DNA of 50,306 bases from Chitinophagaceae bacterium. Lineage in GTDB: Bacteria > Bacteroidota > Bacteroidia > Chitinophagales > Chitinophagaceae. The notes below the pieces were generated by a model. It saw only the letters and a list, made by a program, of their open reading frames with translations, was not told the origin of the DNA and ran no database searches. A program made the translations under genes and the position numbers. The stretch is taken from NCBI GenBank assembly GCA_947456825.1, contig CANGTM010000004.1, positions 1 to 50,306 of the forward strand, read 5' to 3'. This document shows positions 8,431-19,021 of this stretch, one piece after another. Every line of letters starts with the position of its first letter. Position 1 is the stretch's first letter.

Positions 8431-10650
8431 ATGAACGTCACCGTCTCTACCGCTCAGCAGCTTCGCCTGACGGCCGAAGAATTCGAGTTGATCTGCCAGA
8501 AATTAGGCCGCACTCCCAACTTTAATGAATTGTGTGCATTTTCGGGAATGTGGAGCGAGCACTGTAGCTATAAGAACTCCATCAAGTGGTTAAAGACCTT
8601 GCCCCGTGAAGGGGGACGCATGCTGGTCAAGGCCGGCGAGGAGAATGCCGGGTTGATGGATATTGGCGATGGCCTGGGCGTAGTCTTTAAGATCGAATCG
8701 CATAATCACCCCTCGGCCATTGAGCCCTTTCAGGGAGCTGCTACGGGAGTGGGGGGAATACACAGGGATATTTTTACCATGGGGGCACGCCCGATCGCTG
8801 CGCTCAATTCACTACGCTTTGGTCTGCTCGACGATGAAAAGACCAAGCACTTGCTTGCCGGTGTCGTACACGGCATCGGTCATTATGGAAATTGTTTTGG
8901 GGTTCCTACCGTTGGTGGCGAGATCTATTTTGATGCCAGTTACCAGACCAACCCCTTGGTCAATGCCATGAGCGTGGGCATTGTAAAAGCAGGTAAGACC
9001 GTCTCTGCCACTGCCGCCGGAGTAGGTAATCCGGTTATGTTCGTTGGCAGCGCCACCGGAAAAGATGGAATTGGAGGGGCCTCATTTGCCTCAGCCGATA
9101 TCACGGCCGAAAGTGCTCAAGAGTTGCCGGCTGTTCAGGTGGGCGATCCTTTTCAGGAAAAGAAATTATTGGAGGCCTGTCTCGAAGTGATAGAAACAGG
9201 GGCCGTAGTAGGAATGCAAGACATGGGCGCGGCCGGCATCATTTGTTCTACTGCCGAGATGAGCGCCAAGGGAGGCGTGGGTATGCGCATCGATCTCGAC
9301 AAAGTGCCCACCAGACAGCCCAATATGAAGACCTGGGAATTATTGTTGAGCGAAAGCCAGGAGCGAATGCTGTTGGTGGCCCAAAAAGGACAAGAGGAAA
9401 AGGTCAAACAAGTATTTGATAAATGGGATCTTCCTTGCTCCGTAATAGGTGAAGTGACAAACGATGGTATCTTGAATTTTTATATGCACGGACAACTCGA
9501 CGCTTCCATACCTGCACACGAGTTGGTGCTGGGTGGGGGAGCCCCTCAATACGAAAGAGCCTTTGCTCGTCCGGCTTATTTTGATCAGATCGCGGCGTTC
9601 GATCCCTCTACGATCTCGTTGTCCGCCGACATGCGCAGCACGGCAGAAAAACTGGTCGCTTTACCGTCGATCGCTTCCAAGCGATGGATCTATCGTCAAT
9701 ACGACAGCATGGTGGGAACAGCTAACACCAATACCAACGCGCCCTCCGATGCGGCTGTCGTGGCTGTCAAGGGAACTTCCAAGGGCCTGGCAGTTACGAC
9801 CGATTGCAATAGCCGTTATGTGTATGCCGATCCCCGTAAAGGTGCCATGATTGCCGTGAGCGAAGCGGCTCGTAATATTGTTTGCTCCGGTGGTGTTCCA
9901 CTGGGGGTAACCAACTGTCTCAACTTTGGTAATCCCTACGATGCCGGGGTCTATTATCAATTTACCGAGGCCATCCAAGGGATGGGCGAGGCTTGTCGCA
10001 AGTTCGATACCCCGGTCACCGGGGGTAACGTCAGTTTCTACAATCAAAATCCCGATGGACCTGTTCATCCTACCCCCACGATCGGTATGGTGGGTTTGCT
10101 GGAGCAGATCGATAACAAGATGACAGTAGGATTTAAGAACGAAGAAGACGAGATCTATCTGTTGGGCGCCATCACCAATGATCTCGGATGTTCCGAATAC
10201 CTGCATCGTCTCTGTGGGGTTACTCATTCGCCGGCCCCTTATTTTGAGTTGGATGGGGAGTATGCCTTACAACAATTGGTGGCCTCGCTCATCGATGCAC
10301 AGCTTATAGCCAGCGCTCACGATATCAGTGAGGGCGGCTTGATCACCACGTTATTGGAAAAGAGTTTTGTTGCTGGCAAAGGTTTTTCGGTAAATAGCCC
10401 TGAGAGGGCCCTTGACGGAAAACCGCTTCGCGCCGATGCCTGCTGGTTCGGCGAGGGCCAAAGTCGGGTAGTGGTCAGTGTACCAATCGCTCACAGAACG
10501 GCTTTCTTACAGCATGTGGCCAAGGGGTCGGTTCCGGTCACCTTGCTGGGTCGCGTAGAGGGCAATACGGTCTGCATAGATGGCCAGTCATGGGGAGCTG
10601 TCAGTGACTGGCAGCATCGTTACGATACCGCCATTGAAGCTAAGCTGTAG
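8431..10650 (+). CDS. purL: Phosphoribosylformylglycinamidine synthase subunit PurL (small form)
   Basis: PurL performs step four of de novo purine synthesis, converting FGAR to FGAM with ATP and ammonia. At 739 residues it is the small PurL that needs separate PurQ (glutaminase) and PurS subunits; neither is in the window. The motif FSGMWSEHCSYKNS near residues 39-52 carries the conserved catalytic-type His, and KIESHNHPSAIEPFQGAATG with DIFTMGARPIA follows, as in all FGAM synthetases. The C-terminal half repeats the fold (TDCNSRYVYADPRKG, GGNVSFYNQ). No disruption is seen. Confidence 0.96.
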   Translation: MNVTVSTAQQLRLTAEEFELICQKLGRTPNFNELCAFSGMWSEHCSYKNSIKWLKTLPREGGRMLVKAGEENAGLMDIGDGLGVVFKIESHNHPSAIEPFQGAATGVGGIHRDIFTMGARPIAALNSLRFGLLDDEKTKHLLAGVVHGIGHYGNCFGVPTVGGEIYFDASYQTNPLVNAMSVGIVKAGKTVSATAAGVGNPVMFVGSATGKDGIGGASFASADITAESAQELPAVQVGDPFQEKKLLEACLEVIETGAVVGMQDMGAAGIICSTAEMSAKGGVGMRIDLDKVPTRQPNMKTWELLLSESQERMLLVAQKGQEEKVKQVFDKWDLPCSVIGEVTNDGILNFYMHGQLDASIPAHELVLGGGAPQYERAFARPAYFDQIAAFDPSTISLSADMRSTAEKLVALPSIASKRWIYRQYDSMVGTANTNTNAPSDAAVVAVKGTSKGLAVTTDCNSRYVYADPRKGAMIAVSEAARNIVCSGGVPLGVTNCLNFGNPYDAGVYYQFTEAIQGMGEACRKFDTPVTGGNVSFYNQNPDGPVHPTPTIGMVGLLEQIDNKMTVGFKNEEDEIYLLGAITNDLGCSEYLHRLCGVTHSPAPYFELDGEYALQQLVASLIDAQLIASAHDISEGGLITTLLEKSFVAGKGFSVNSPERALDGKPLRADACWFGEGQSRVVVSVPIAHRTAFLQHVAKGSVPVTLLGRVEGNTVCIDGQSWGAVSDWQHRYDTAIEAKL

Positions 10651-10692
10651 GGTTGTGCATAATATCTGCATAGGGCAACGTAAATAATCCCT

Positions 10693-12438
<1,746 letters not shown>

Positions 12439-12486
12439 CCCAGTGCCGCTCCTCGACGCTTAGCCAGGGCTCCGCGTGCGTTCCCT

Positions 12487-12494
12487 TATCTTTG
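12487..12494 (+). promoter_or_regulatory. -7 promoter element for yidC
   Basis: TATCTTTG fits TAnnTTTG exactly and sits 30 bases before the yidC start codon. No clear -33 TTG is visible at the usual distance. Confidence 0.5.
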
Positions 12495-12524
12495 TCGGCC
12501 CTTTACAAGCCAAACTACAAGGTC

Positions 12525-14372
12525 ATGAACTTTGATCGCAATTCGGTTACCGGTTTTATTATTCTTGCTGTTCTTTTTTTTGGATACTTCTATTATACGA
12601 ACGAAGAGCAGGCAGCTTATAACAAAGCCAAAGCCCGCCAGCAATTTGTGGCCGACTCCATAGCCAAGGCCAACCGGCCGGTGGTAGACGAGGCGACCCT
12701 TCTTGCCGATACGCTCAGAGCAGACAGCCTTAACAGGGTGGCTTCTGCCGGTCAATTCAATAACGCTGTCTCTGGTACTCCTCAACTTATTACGCTAGAG
12801 AACAGCTTGATGAAAGTGTCTTTTACTACGCGTGGAGCGCAAGTGGCCGACGTACAGCTCATTCAATTTGGGAAGCAAAAAGACAGTTCGCGCGTGGTAT
12901 TGGCCAAAGGGCTTTACAGCCAGATCAGCTACGCGATCAAGACAGGCCCCAATAGTACAGCGCAAACCGCCGATCTGTTTTTTACTCCCTCCGCAGTGAC
13001 CACAGCTTCCGACGGAAGTCAAACACTTCGTCTATCGCTTGTTGCTGCCGATAGTAGTACCCCAACCTCTCTCACGCACGTATATACCATACATCCTGAC
13101 AGTTACCTCATAGATTTTTCGATCGAGATGCAGGGCACGGAGCAATTACTCACGCAAGGAGTACTCTCGCTTCAGTGGCAGTACGAGGCCTTTAAACAAG
13201 AGGAGGATATAGCCTACGAAAAGCAGAACACCCAAGTAGGCTTTGAGGAAGGTGGCGAATTCGACTACTTTACCATCGGTAACAGAACCGAGGTGCCCTT
13301 TACAAAGCCAGTGTCTTGGTTAGGGGTTCGTCAACGTTTTTTCTTTGCGGCCTTAGCGGCTAAAAATCCTTTTACATCGGGTCAACTATCTTGGACCCTG
13401 CCAAACGACTCATTGGGCGTGGTCGTTCGTAGCACCGCTTCCGTCAAGATGCAGCTACCCGCCAGCGGAGCCACCAAGGCCGAGCTGAATCTTTACTACG
13501 GGCCCTCCGATTATCAGGTACTCAAGAATATGCCCTATGGGTTCGACCGTATCGTCAATCTGGGCCAGGGGGTCTATGCCTTTGTTCGACCGATCAACAA
13601 ATACATCATTGTTCCCATCTTTGATTTTATGCGCAACCTGAGTGGTGCCAACCTGGGATTGGCCATTGCGCTGTTGACGCTTTTCATACGGTTGGTTACT
13701 TCACCGCTTACCTACTCGAGTTACTTGAGCGGGGCCAAGATGAAAGCATTGCGTCCGGAGATCAATAAGCTCAAAGAGAAGTTCGGAGACGACCAGCAGT
13801 CCATCAGCATGGAGCAGATGAAGTTGTTCCGGGAGGCCGGTGTCAATCCCTTGGGAGGATGTATTCCCGCGCTGCTGCAGATCCCTATCTTCTTTGCACT
13901 ATTCAGCTTCTTTAATTCTGAGATCGCTTTGCGAGGAGCTTCTTTCTTGTGGGCGCAGGACCTTTCTGCCTACGATGCTCCCTTGCGATTTGGGTTCCAT
14001 ATTCCACTCTTTGGCGACCACCTGAGTCTTTTCAATTTGCTGGCGACACTTACCAGCTTATTGATCTCAGTGTATAGTATGAGCATGAGCCCCGATCAAA
14101 GTAATCCGGTCATGAAGTACATGCCCTATATCTTTCCGTTCTTCATGCTTTTCTTTTTTAACAATCTTCCCTCGGCCCTCACGTGGTATTACACTGTTTC
14201 GAATCTTATTACGTTGGCCATGCAATTCGTAATTCAAAATTACATTATCGATCACGACAAGATCTTGGCTCAGATTCAGGAAAATCGTAAGAAGCCTAAG
14301 GCTAAGTCTAAATGGCAGCAGAAGCTCGAGGAGTTGCAAGAGCAACAAAAAAAATTAAAGGACCGAAAATAA
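12525..14372 (+). CDS. yidC: Membrane protein insertase YidC/OxaA
   Basis: YidC inserts and folds inner-membrane proteins, alone or with SecYEG. The 615-residue protein has an N-terminal membrane anchor (MNFDRNSVTGFIILAVLFFG), a large periplasmic P1 domain (about 60-350) and a C-terminal 60KD_IMP region with five membrane helices, including the conserved stretch SPLTYSSYLSGAKMKALRPE and NPLGGCIPALLQIPIFFALF. The tail is very lysine-rich with a predicted coiled coil (KWQQKLEELQEQQKKLKDRK), as is usual in Bacteroidota and consistent with ribosome contact. The ATG at 12525 gives the standard N-terminus; an upstream TTG in frame is rejected. Confidence 0.96.
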   Translation: MNFDRNSVTGFIILAVLFFGYFYYTNEEQAAYNKAKARQQFVADSIAKANRPVVDEATLLADTLRADSLNRVASAGQFNNAVSGTPQLITLENSLMKVSFTTRGAQVADVQLIQFGKQKDSSRVVLAKGLYSQISYAIKTGPNSTAQTADLFFTPSAVTTASDGSQTLRLSLVAADSSTPTSLTHVYTIHPDSYLIDFSIEMQGTEQLLTQGVLSLQWQYEAFKQEEDIAYEKQNTQVGFEEGGEFDYFTIGNRTEVPFTKPVSWLGVRQRFFFAALAAKNPFTSGQLSWTLPNDSLGVVVRSTASVKMQLPASGATKAELNLYYGPSDYQVLKNMPYGFDRIVNLGQGVYAFVRPINKYIIVPIFDFMRNLSGANLGLAIALLTLFIRLVTSPLTYSSYLSGAKMKALRPEINKLKEKFGDDQQSISMEQMKLFREAGVNPLGGCIPALLQIPIFFALFSFFNSEIALRGASFLWAQDLSAYDAPLRFGFHIPLFGDHLSLFNLLATLTSLLISVYSMSMSPDQSNPVMKYMPYIFPFFMLFFFNNLPSALTWYYTVSNLITLAMQFVIQNYIIDHDKILAQIQENRKKPKAKSKWQQKLEELQEQQKKLKDRK

Positions 14373-14408
14373 TTGCAGTAACTTACTGTGTATAATCGGT
14401 AGGGGCTG

Positions 14409-15050
14409 ATGAACATTAAATTGCTTTTGACGATCTGCTTTATGCTGTTTGTTGGTGGGGTTTCCCTACAGGCGCAGCGAAGACTTTCCGAGGCCACCTT
14501 GGTTTATAAGGTTCAAATGCTAGAGCAGGACAGCTTAACTGGAGACTCCGGCATTGCTGAAGAGGCCATCAGCACCTCTTATCTGAAAGGAGCCAATAGT
14601 CGAACCGATCTGGTTACATCGGTTGGCAAACAGTCTACCATTTTTATCAGCAAGTCTCCACAGGTGGTCCTCTTAAAAGAGTACGGAAACCAGCGTTATC
14701 TGACTCGTCTTACCCGTGCCCAGTGGGAGCAGTCCAATAATCGATACCGCGATGCCCGTACCGAGCTACTGGCCGATACCCTTCGCATCAAGGGCTATCG
14801 CTGTTCCAAGGCGCTTGTTACATTGACCGATTCAAGTGTTTATTTCGTTTGGTACACCGGTGAGCTTCAGCCCCTGAATAGAGAATTTTTGCCGTTGGCC
14901 GGTACGGTACCTGGTCTTATAATGTCTTTTGAGACGTTGTTGGCTGGCAGTAAGGTGCGTTATGAGATCGATCAGATCCTTATGGCCCCGGTGCCACAAC
15001 TGCTTTTCGATATTCCGGAGTCGGGATACCGTTTGTTGGAAATGCAATAA
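14409..15050 (+). CDS. Secreted protein of GLPGLI/DUF4412-like type, function unknown
   Basis: The 213-residue protein has a signal peptide (cleavage probably after LQAQ, residue 23) and a beta-rich mature part. It begins with a LVYKVQM strand and reports a threonine/serine-rich middle. Near the C-terminus the stretch LAGTVPGLIMSFE resembles the motif that names the GLPGLI family, and the cysteine-containing IKGYRCSKALVTL resembles the 'modified residue then strand' pattern of DUF4412. Both groups are periplasmic and uncharacterised in Bacteroidota. It starts 36 bases after yidC and may be read from the same transcript. The family assignment is tentative. Confidence 0.6.
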   Translation: MNIKLLLTICFMLFVGGVSLQAQRRLSEATLVYKVQMLEQDSLTGDSGIAEEAISTSYLKGANSRTDLVTSVGKQSTIFISKSPQVVLLKEYGNQRYLTRLTRAQWEQSNNRYRDARTELLADTLRIKGYRCSKALVTLTDSSVYFVWYTGELQPLNREFLPLAGTVPGLIMSFETLLAGSKVRYEIDQILMAPVPQLLFDIPESGYRLLEMQ

Positions 15051-15054
15051 AAAG

Positions 15055-15420
15055 TTAGGGATTTCGTAGAGAGCGATTGCCCAGTTCGAGTTTGAGCTTG
15101 TTGACCAATACGTTCTTGCGAAGCGGTAATGTAAAAGAATTCTTACCGACTTTCATGGTTACGTCCGTATTCAACTTGACCACGCGTTGCTGCTGAGGCG
15201 CAATTACGGAGTTGCCGCGAAAGTTATACCCAGATCTTAGTGTAAGCGATCCATCGAACCCAAGCGTTCTGCTACTCAGTAGTTTACGGGTGGCTGTAGA
15301 CTGTCTTTTCTTGCCATCTCCCAACGTGGCATAGGCGGCTGCTCCCACACAAAGCAGGAGTGCCAGCACCAACATACGGGGGCTGAAAAGAAATTTGAGT
15401 GGAGTTTCTAGTCTACGCAT
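15055..15420 (-). CDS. Hypothetical secreted or membrane-anchored small protein
   Basis: I do not recognise this 121-residue protein. It has a basic N-terminus and one hydrophobic segment (about 15-31, ending AAAYATLG) that may be a signal peptide or an anchor, then a short basic linker and about 75 residues predicted as beta strands (for example FDGSLTLRSGYNFRG and KNSFTLPLRKNVLVNKLKLE). It is convergent with the GLPGLI-like gene, with four bases between stops. A TATTTTTG box on the minus strand (15427-15434) lies directly before the ATG, so the message may have almost no leader. Confidence 0.6.
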   Translation of the reverse strand: MRRLETPLKFLFSPRMLVLALLLCVGAAAYATLGDGKKRQSTATRKLLSSRTLGFDGSLTLRSGYNFRGNSVIAPQQQRVVKLNTDVTMKVGKNSFTLPLRKNVLVNKLKLELGNRSLRNP

Positions 15421-15605
15421 CTGTTACAAAAATACAAAACAACAAATTTGTAACAAAGTTGATTTTTTAGCCCCATTTTTAACGCCAATTTGGCCATGGT
15501 GGGGCAGTGGGGTCACCACCTCGACCAAAATACACAGTTGGGGATAAAACCCTCATTATTTGTACGATATTTTTATAGTAAATTGTTGAAAACAAAGCAA
15601 AAGCC

Positions 15606-17021
15606 ATGGCAGAGCATAACCCCAGCGAAGAGAGAGAGGAAATGGCTGAGCTGCTCAGTCAGTTCGAGCAGCTGCGCTCCGGAAGCGGACACTCCTTTTT
15701 AGAGGAGGACGCTTTTGAGAAGATCATCGATCATTTTCAACAAAAAGAGCAACTCGACAAGGCCCTCGAAGCCGCCAACCTGGCCGTGGAGCGCTTCCCC
15801 TATTCCTCGTCTTTGCAGATTCGAAAGGCCGATATCTTATTGGTTCATCGTCGGTATAGAGAAGGGTTACGGGTGCTCGATCAGGCCCATTTACTCGACA
15901 GTCGCGACATCAACATCTATATCTTACGCACCGATGCCTATCTGGCCCTTGACCAGCAAGAAAAGGCGGTTGCCTTGTTAGAGGAGGCCCTGGAGCATTT
16001 CGAGGGAGAGGAAAGGGTAGAGTTATTGTTCGAGTTGGCCGATGTCTATGACGATTACGAGGATTTCGAAAAAGTATTTGATTGCCTGAAAGGAGTATTG
16101 GAGGTAGACCCCATCAACGAAGAGGCCCTCTACAAAATTTGTTTCTGGACCGACTTTACCGGCCGCAACGAAGAAGGGATCAAGTTGCATCTCAAGATAC
16201 TGGACGACAATCCATACAGCGAACTAGCCTGGTTTAATCTGGGAGCCGCATACCAGGGGCTTAAGTTGTACGAAAAATCGATCGATGCGTACAAGTATGC
16301 GGTAGCCATCGAGGATAAGTTCGATTACGCCTATCGTAACATGGGAGACGCATTTATTCGTCTTCGAAAGTACCGCGAGGCCATCGAGGTGCTGGAGCGG
16401 GTGCACGAGCTGGCTAAACCAGAGGATGTGATCTACGAGGCCATTGGGTTTTGTTTCGAAAAGTTAAAGCAACCCGCTCAGGCTCGTTTCAATTATCGCA
16501 AGGCCTCGCATCTTAAGCAAGAGGATAGTCGAATTCTCTATAAGATCGCCTGTACGTACTTCAATGAGCAGCGTTGGGAAGCCGCTTACAAACAAGTGGA
16601 TAGTGCCATTCGCATGCATCGCAGTCAGTTTGACTACCAGCTGCTGGCCGGGGAGTGTTGCATGCAGCTTGGGCGAACCAAAGAAGCGGTACAGCATTTT
16701 ATGCAAGCTGTTCGTGCCAAGCCCCGCAACAAGGCCGGCTGGGAGTCGCTGATCCGTTGTCTCTATCAGGCCGAATGGTGGAGCGAGGCTCTATTGCAAA
16801 CATCCCTTGCATTGCAGGCCACCAAGAATAAGCCGCTGTTTTTGTATTACAAAGCCGCTGTATTGTTCGGGGCCGGACAGTCCAAGGAAGGGTTGTTGCA
16901 ACTCGAAGAAGCCCTCAACCAAGACGCCAGGTTACTCAAGCGATTCGTTTCGCTGCGCCCCTCTATTTTGCAAAACCCGCAGGTCGTCGATCTACTGGCC
17001 CGCTTTAAGCGAAAGAGCTAG
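15606..17021 (+). CDS. TPR-repeat protein
   Basis: The 471-residue protein is almost entirely helical tetratricopeptide repeats. Repeat-like units with the spacing W/L-x2-L/G-x2-Y-x8-A can be followed from about residue 45 to 460, for example NPYSELAWFNLGAAYQGLKL (near 200) and DYAYRNMGDAFIRLRKYREA (near 245). There is no signal peptide, so it should be cytosolic. TPR arrays are protein-binding scaffolds; the partner is unknown. The 185-base gap before the gene is AT-rich with no clear promoter box that I could assign. Similar TPR proteins are common in Chitinophagaceae. Confidence 0.88.
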   Translation: MAEHNPSEEREEMAELLSQFEQLRSGSGHSFLEEDAFEKIIDHFQQKEQLDKALEAANLAVERFPYSSSLQIRKADILLVHRRYREGLRVLDQAHLLDSRDINIYILRTDAYLALDQQEKAVALLEEALEHFEGEERVELLFELADVYDDYEDFEKVFDCLKGVLEVDPINEEALYKICFWTDFTGRNEEGIKLHLKILDDNPYSELAWFNLGAAYQGLKLYEKSIDAYKYAVAIEDKFDYAYRNMGDAFIRLRKYREAIEVLERVHELAKPEDVIYEAIGFCFEKLKQPAQARFNYRKASHLKQEDSRILYKIACTYFNEQRWEAAYKQVDSAIRMHRSQFDYQLLAGECCMQLGRTKEAVQHFMQAVRAKPRNKAGWESLIRCLYQAEWWSEALLQTSLALQATKNKPLFLYYKAAVLFGAGQSKEGLLQLEEALNQDARLLKRFVSLRPSILQNPQVVDLLARFKRKS

Positions 17022-17049
17022 CGGGTGTACTTCGTTTTATAATTGGTAT

Positions 17050-17057
17050 TACATTTG
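17050..17057 (+). promoter_or_regulatory. -7 promoter element directly before the phosphosulfolactate synthase gene
   Basis: TACATTTG matches TAnnTTTG and ends only five bases before the ATG at 17063, so the transcript would start at or next to the start codon (leaderless or nearly so). Confidence 0.45.
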
Positions 17058-17062
17058 CACCT

Positions 17063-17830
17063 ATGAATTATCATCTTTCGCAGATGCCTGACCGGCTGGC
17101 CAAACCCCGTGTATCGGGACTCACCATGGTAATGGACAAAGGGCTTAGTACCGACGAGGCCAAACAGTTTATGAGCGTGGCCTATCCACATGTTGACATT
17201 GTAAAGCTGGGGTTCGGCACTTCGTATGTTTCTCCCAACTTGCGCGAGAAACTAGAGTTATATCGCACGTATGATATTCCCGTTTATTTCGGGGGTACGC
17301 TATTTGAGGCCTTTTTGATACGTAATCAGTTCGATGATTATATCAGTATCTGCAAAGAATTTGGTATTTCTTACATGGAGGTCAGCGATGGGTCCATCAC
17401 TATTCCACATGCCGAGAAATGCGGCTACATTGAAAAACTTACCCGCTATGGCACCGTGCTAAGCGAAGTAGGTAGCAAAGATGCTGCACACATCATACCG
17501 CCCTACAAATGGATCGAGTTGATGAAAGCCGAACTGGCCGCCGGGTCGAGTTATGTGATCGCCGAGGCGCGCGAAGCGGGTAACGTCGGTATCTATCGTG
17601 GCAGCGGAGAGGTGCGCGAAGGATTGGTGCAAGAGATCTTGACGCAGATCGCCGGCGAAAAAATCATTTGGGAAGCTCCTCAAAAGGCACAGCAATTATA
17701 TTTCATAGAGTTGCTGGGATGCAATGCCAACCTTGGCAACATTGCACCAACCGAGGTAATTCCGCTCGAGGCCATGCGCGTGGGACTACGTGGCGACACG
17801 TTCCATTTTTACCTTACGCCTAAGAGCTGA
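17063..17830 (+). CDS. Phosphosulfolactate synthase family protein (ComA-like)
   Basis: Family members (PF02679) add sulfite to phosphoenolpyruvate to give (2R)-phospho-3-sulfolactate, the first step of coenzyme M synthesis in methanogens and of sulfolactate formation in some bacteria. The 255-residue length and blocks such as KPRVSGLTMVMDKGLS, VDIVKLGFGTSYV, VYFGGTLFEAF and MEVSDGSITI match the TIM-barrel family. No comB or comC homologue is nearby, so the downstream product is not clear; in Bacteroidota the role is not settled. The stop is four bases before the aroE start, so the two are surely co-transcribed. Confidence 0.85.
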   Translation: MNYHLSQMPDRLAKPRVSGLTMVMDKGLSTDEAKQFMSVAYPHVDIVKLGFGTSYVSPNLREKLELYRTYDIPVYFGGTLFEAFLIRNQFDDYISICKEFGISYMEVSDGSITIPHAEKCGYIEKLTRYGTVLSEVGSKDAAHIIPPYKWIELMKAELAAGSSYVIAEAREAGNVGIYRGSGEVREGLVQEILTQIAGEKIIWEAPQKAQQLYFIELLGCNANLGNIAPTEVIPLEAMRVGLRGDTFHFYLTPKS

Positions 17831-17834
17831 CCGC

Positions 17835-18566
17835 ATGCGTAGTTATGGTTTGATAGGAAAACCGCTCACGCACTCCTTTTCGAAACGCTATTTTTCTGAA
17901 AAATTCGAACGCGAATCTATTCTTGATGCTAGTTACGAGCTCTTCGAAATAGATAGCATCGATCAGCTGCCCTTGTTGTTACAAGAGCGTCCCGATCTGC
18001 ACGGGCTCAACGTGACCATTCCCTTCAAGCAATCGGTGTTGAGTCTTTTGTCCGAGAGCTATATCCCTGCCGAGCTGGGGGCTTGTAATTGTATTCGTAT
18101 CGTAGAGGGTCGCTGTATAGGCTACAATACCGATTGGATAGGATTTGAGCGCTCCTTACGCCCATTATTGGAGCCTCGCTACAGAGCCGCTTTGGTCTTA
18201 GGAACCGGGGGCGCCTCTTTGGCCGTTACCTATGTACTTCGCCAATTGGGTATACCATTTACGCAAGTGGGTAGAACCCTGTCGGCAAAGGCTGCCGTAA
18301 CCTATTCGCAACTCTCGGATGCCGATATACAGGCGCACCAGCTGATCATCAATACCACTCCACTGGGCACCTATCCTGATATCGATTCATTGCCTGTACT
18401 GCCTTATCAGGCGTTGGGGGCCGGACATTTGTTGTACGACCTGGTGTATAATCCTGCCATAAGCGCTTTTTTGCAGCAGGGAATAAAGGTTGACGCCCGC
18501 GTTAAGAATGGTGAAGAGATGTTGCAGTTGCAGGCAGAGGAAAGCTGGAAGATCTGGAACCAGTAA
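17835..18566 (+). CDS. aroE: Shikimate dehydrogenase
   Basis: AroE reduces 3-dehydroshikimate to shikimate with NADPH in aromatic amino acid synthesis. The 243-residue protein shows the shikimate-binding serines in GKPLTHSFSK (Ser14, Ser16), the catalytic lysine in NVTIPFKQSV (Lys65), the catalytic aspartate in GYNTDWIGF (Asp100) and the nucleotide-binding glycine loop VLGTGGASLA near 135. The ATG at 17835 is chosen because it gives the family N-terminus; a longer frame would overlap the preceding gene. It is somewhat shorter than E. coli AroE (about 270) but complete. Confidence 0.93.
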   Translation: MRSYGLIGKPLTHSFSKRYFSEKFERESILDASYELFEIDSIDQLPLLLQERPDLHGLNVTIPFKQSVLSLLSESYIPAELGACNCIRIVEGRCIGYNTDWIGFERSLRPLLEPRYRAALVLGTGGASLAVTYVLRQLGIPFTQVGRTLSAKAAVTYSQLSDADIQAHQLIINTTPLGTYPDIDSLPVLPYQALGAGHLLYDLVYNPAISAFLQQGIKVDARVKNGEEMLQLQAEESWKIWNQ

Positions 18567-18581
18567 ACAAGTCGGGATACG

Positions 18582-19013
18582 TTATCTCATCAGCTCTTGC
18601 TTGGCGTACTCCGATAAGGCTACCGTCTTCTTCTTCTCATAGTCATAACATACCATGGTAGTGATGGCCAAAACGGCCAAGGTAGGTTTACCGTCGATCA
18701 GGGTCTCTAGTTTATAAAAAAGGTCGAATCCTTTACTGGTAAAATTTTCGGCTTGTACAGCGGCCCGCAGCGAATAGCCATAGTGCAGTTCGCATCGTAA
18801 TTCCAATTGGGCCTTGGTGAGGATCAGGCCTGCTTTGTCGACAGCCAATTCACTGAAGCCGCGGGCGGCCAAAAACTGGACCCTGGCCTCTTGCAGCAGG
18901 GCCAGTATGCGATCGTTACCCACGTGACCGCCATAGTTCAGGTCAGTGATACGCAAGGGTATGTCGCAGTAAAAAGAGAATTGTTCGGGCAGTTGCGATT
19001 TGAGCGAAGACAT
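18582..19013 (-). CDS. Hotdog-fold acyl-CoA thioesterase (4HBT type)
   Basis: The 143-residue length and the motif RITDLNYGGHVGNDRIL, with an aspartate and tyrosine before the central helix, identify a 4-hydroxybenzoyl-CoA thioesterase-like hotdog protein (YbgC/FadM group). Such cytosolic enzymes hydrolyse acyl-CoA thioesters; the substrate cannot be read from sequence. It is the last gene of a minus-strand operon, eight bases after rdgB. Confidence 0.85.
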   Translation of the reverse strand: MSSLKSQLPEQFSFYCDIPLRITDLNYGGHVGNDRILALLQEARVQFLAARGFSELAVDKAGLILTKAQLELRCELHYGYSLRAAVQAENFTSKGFDLFYKLETLIDGKPTLAVLAITTMVCYDYEKKKTVALSEYAKQELMR

Positions 19014-19021
19014 GGGTTCGA

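Noticed and set aside
9661-10227. 188-codon open frame antisense to purL
   Set aside because: It lies wholly within the well-supported purL gene, has no recognisable domain and reflects codon bias on the other strand.
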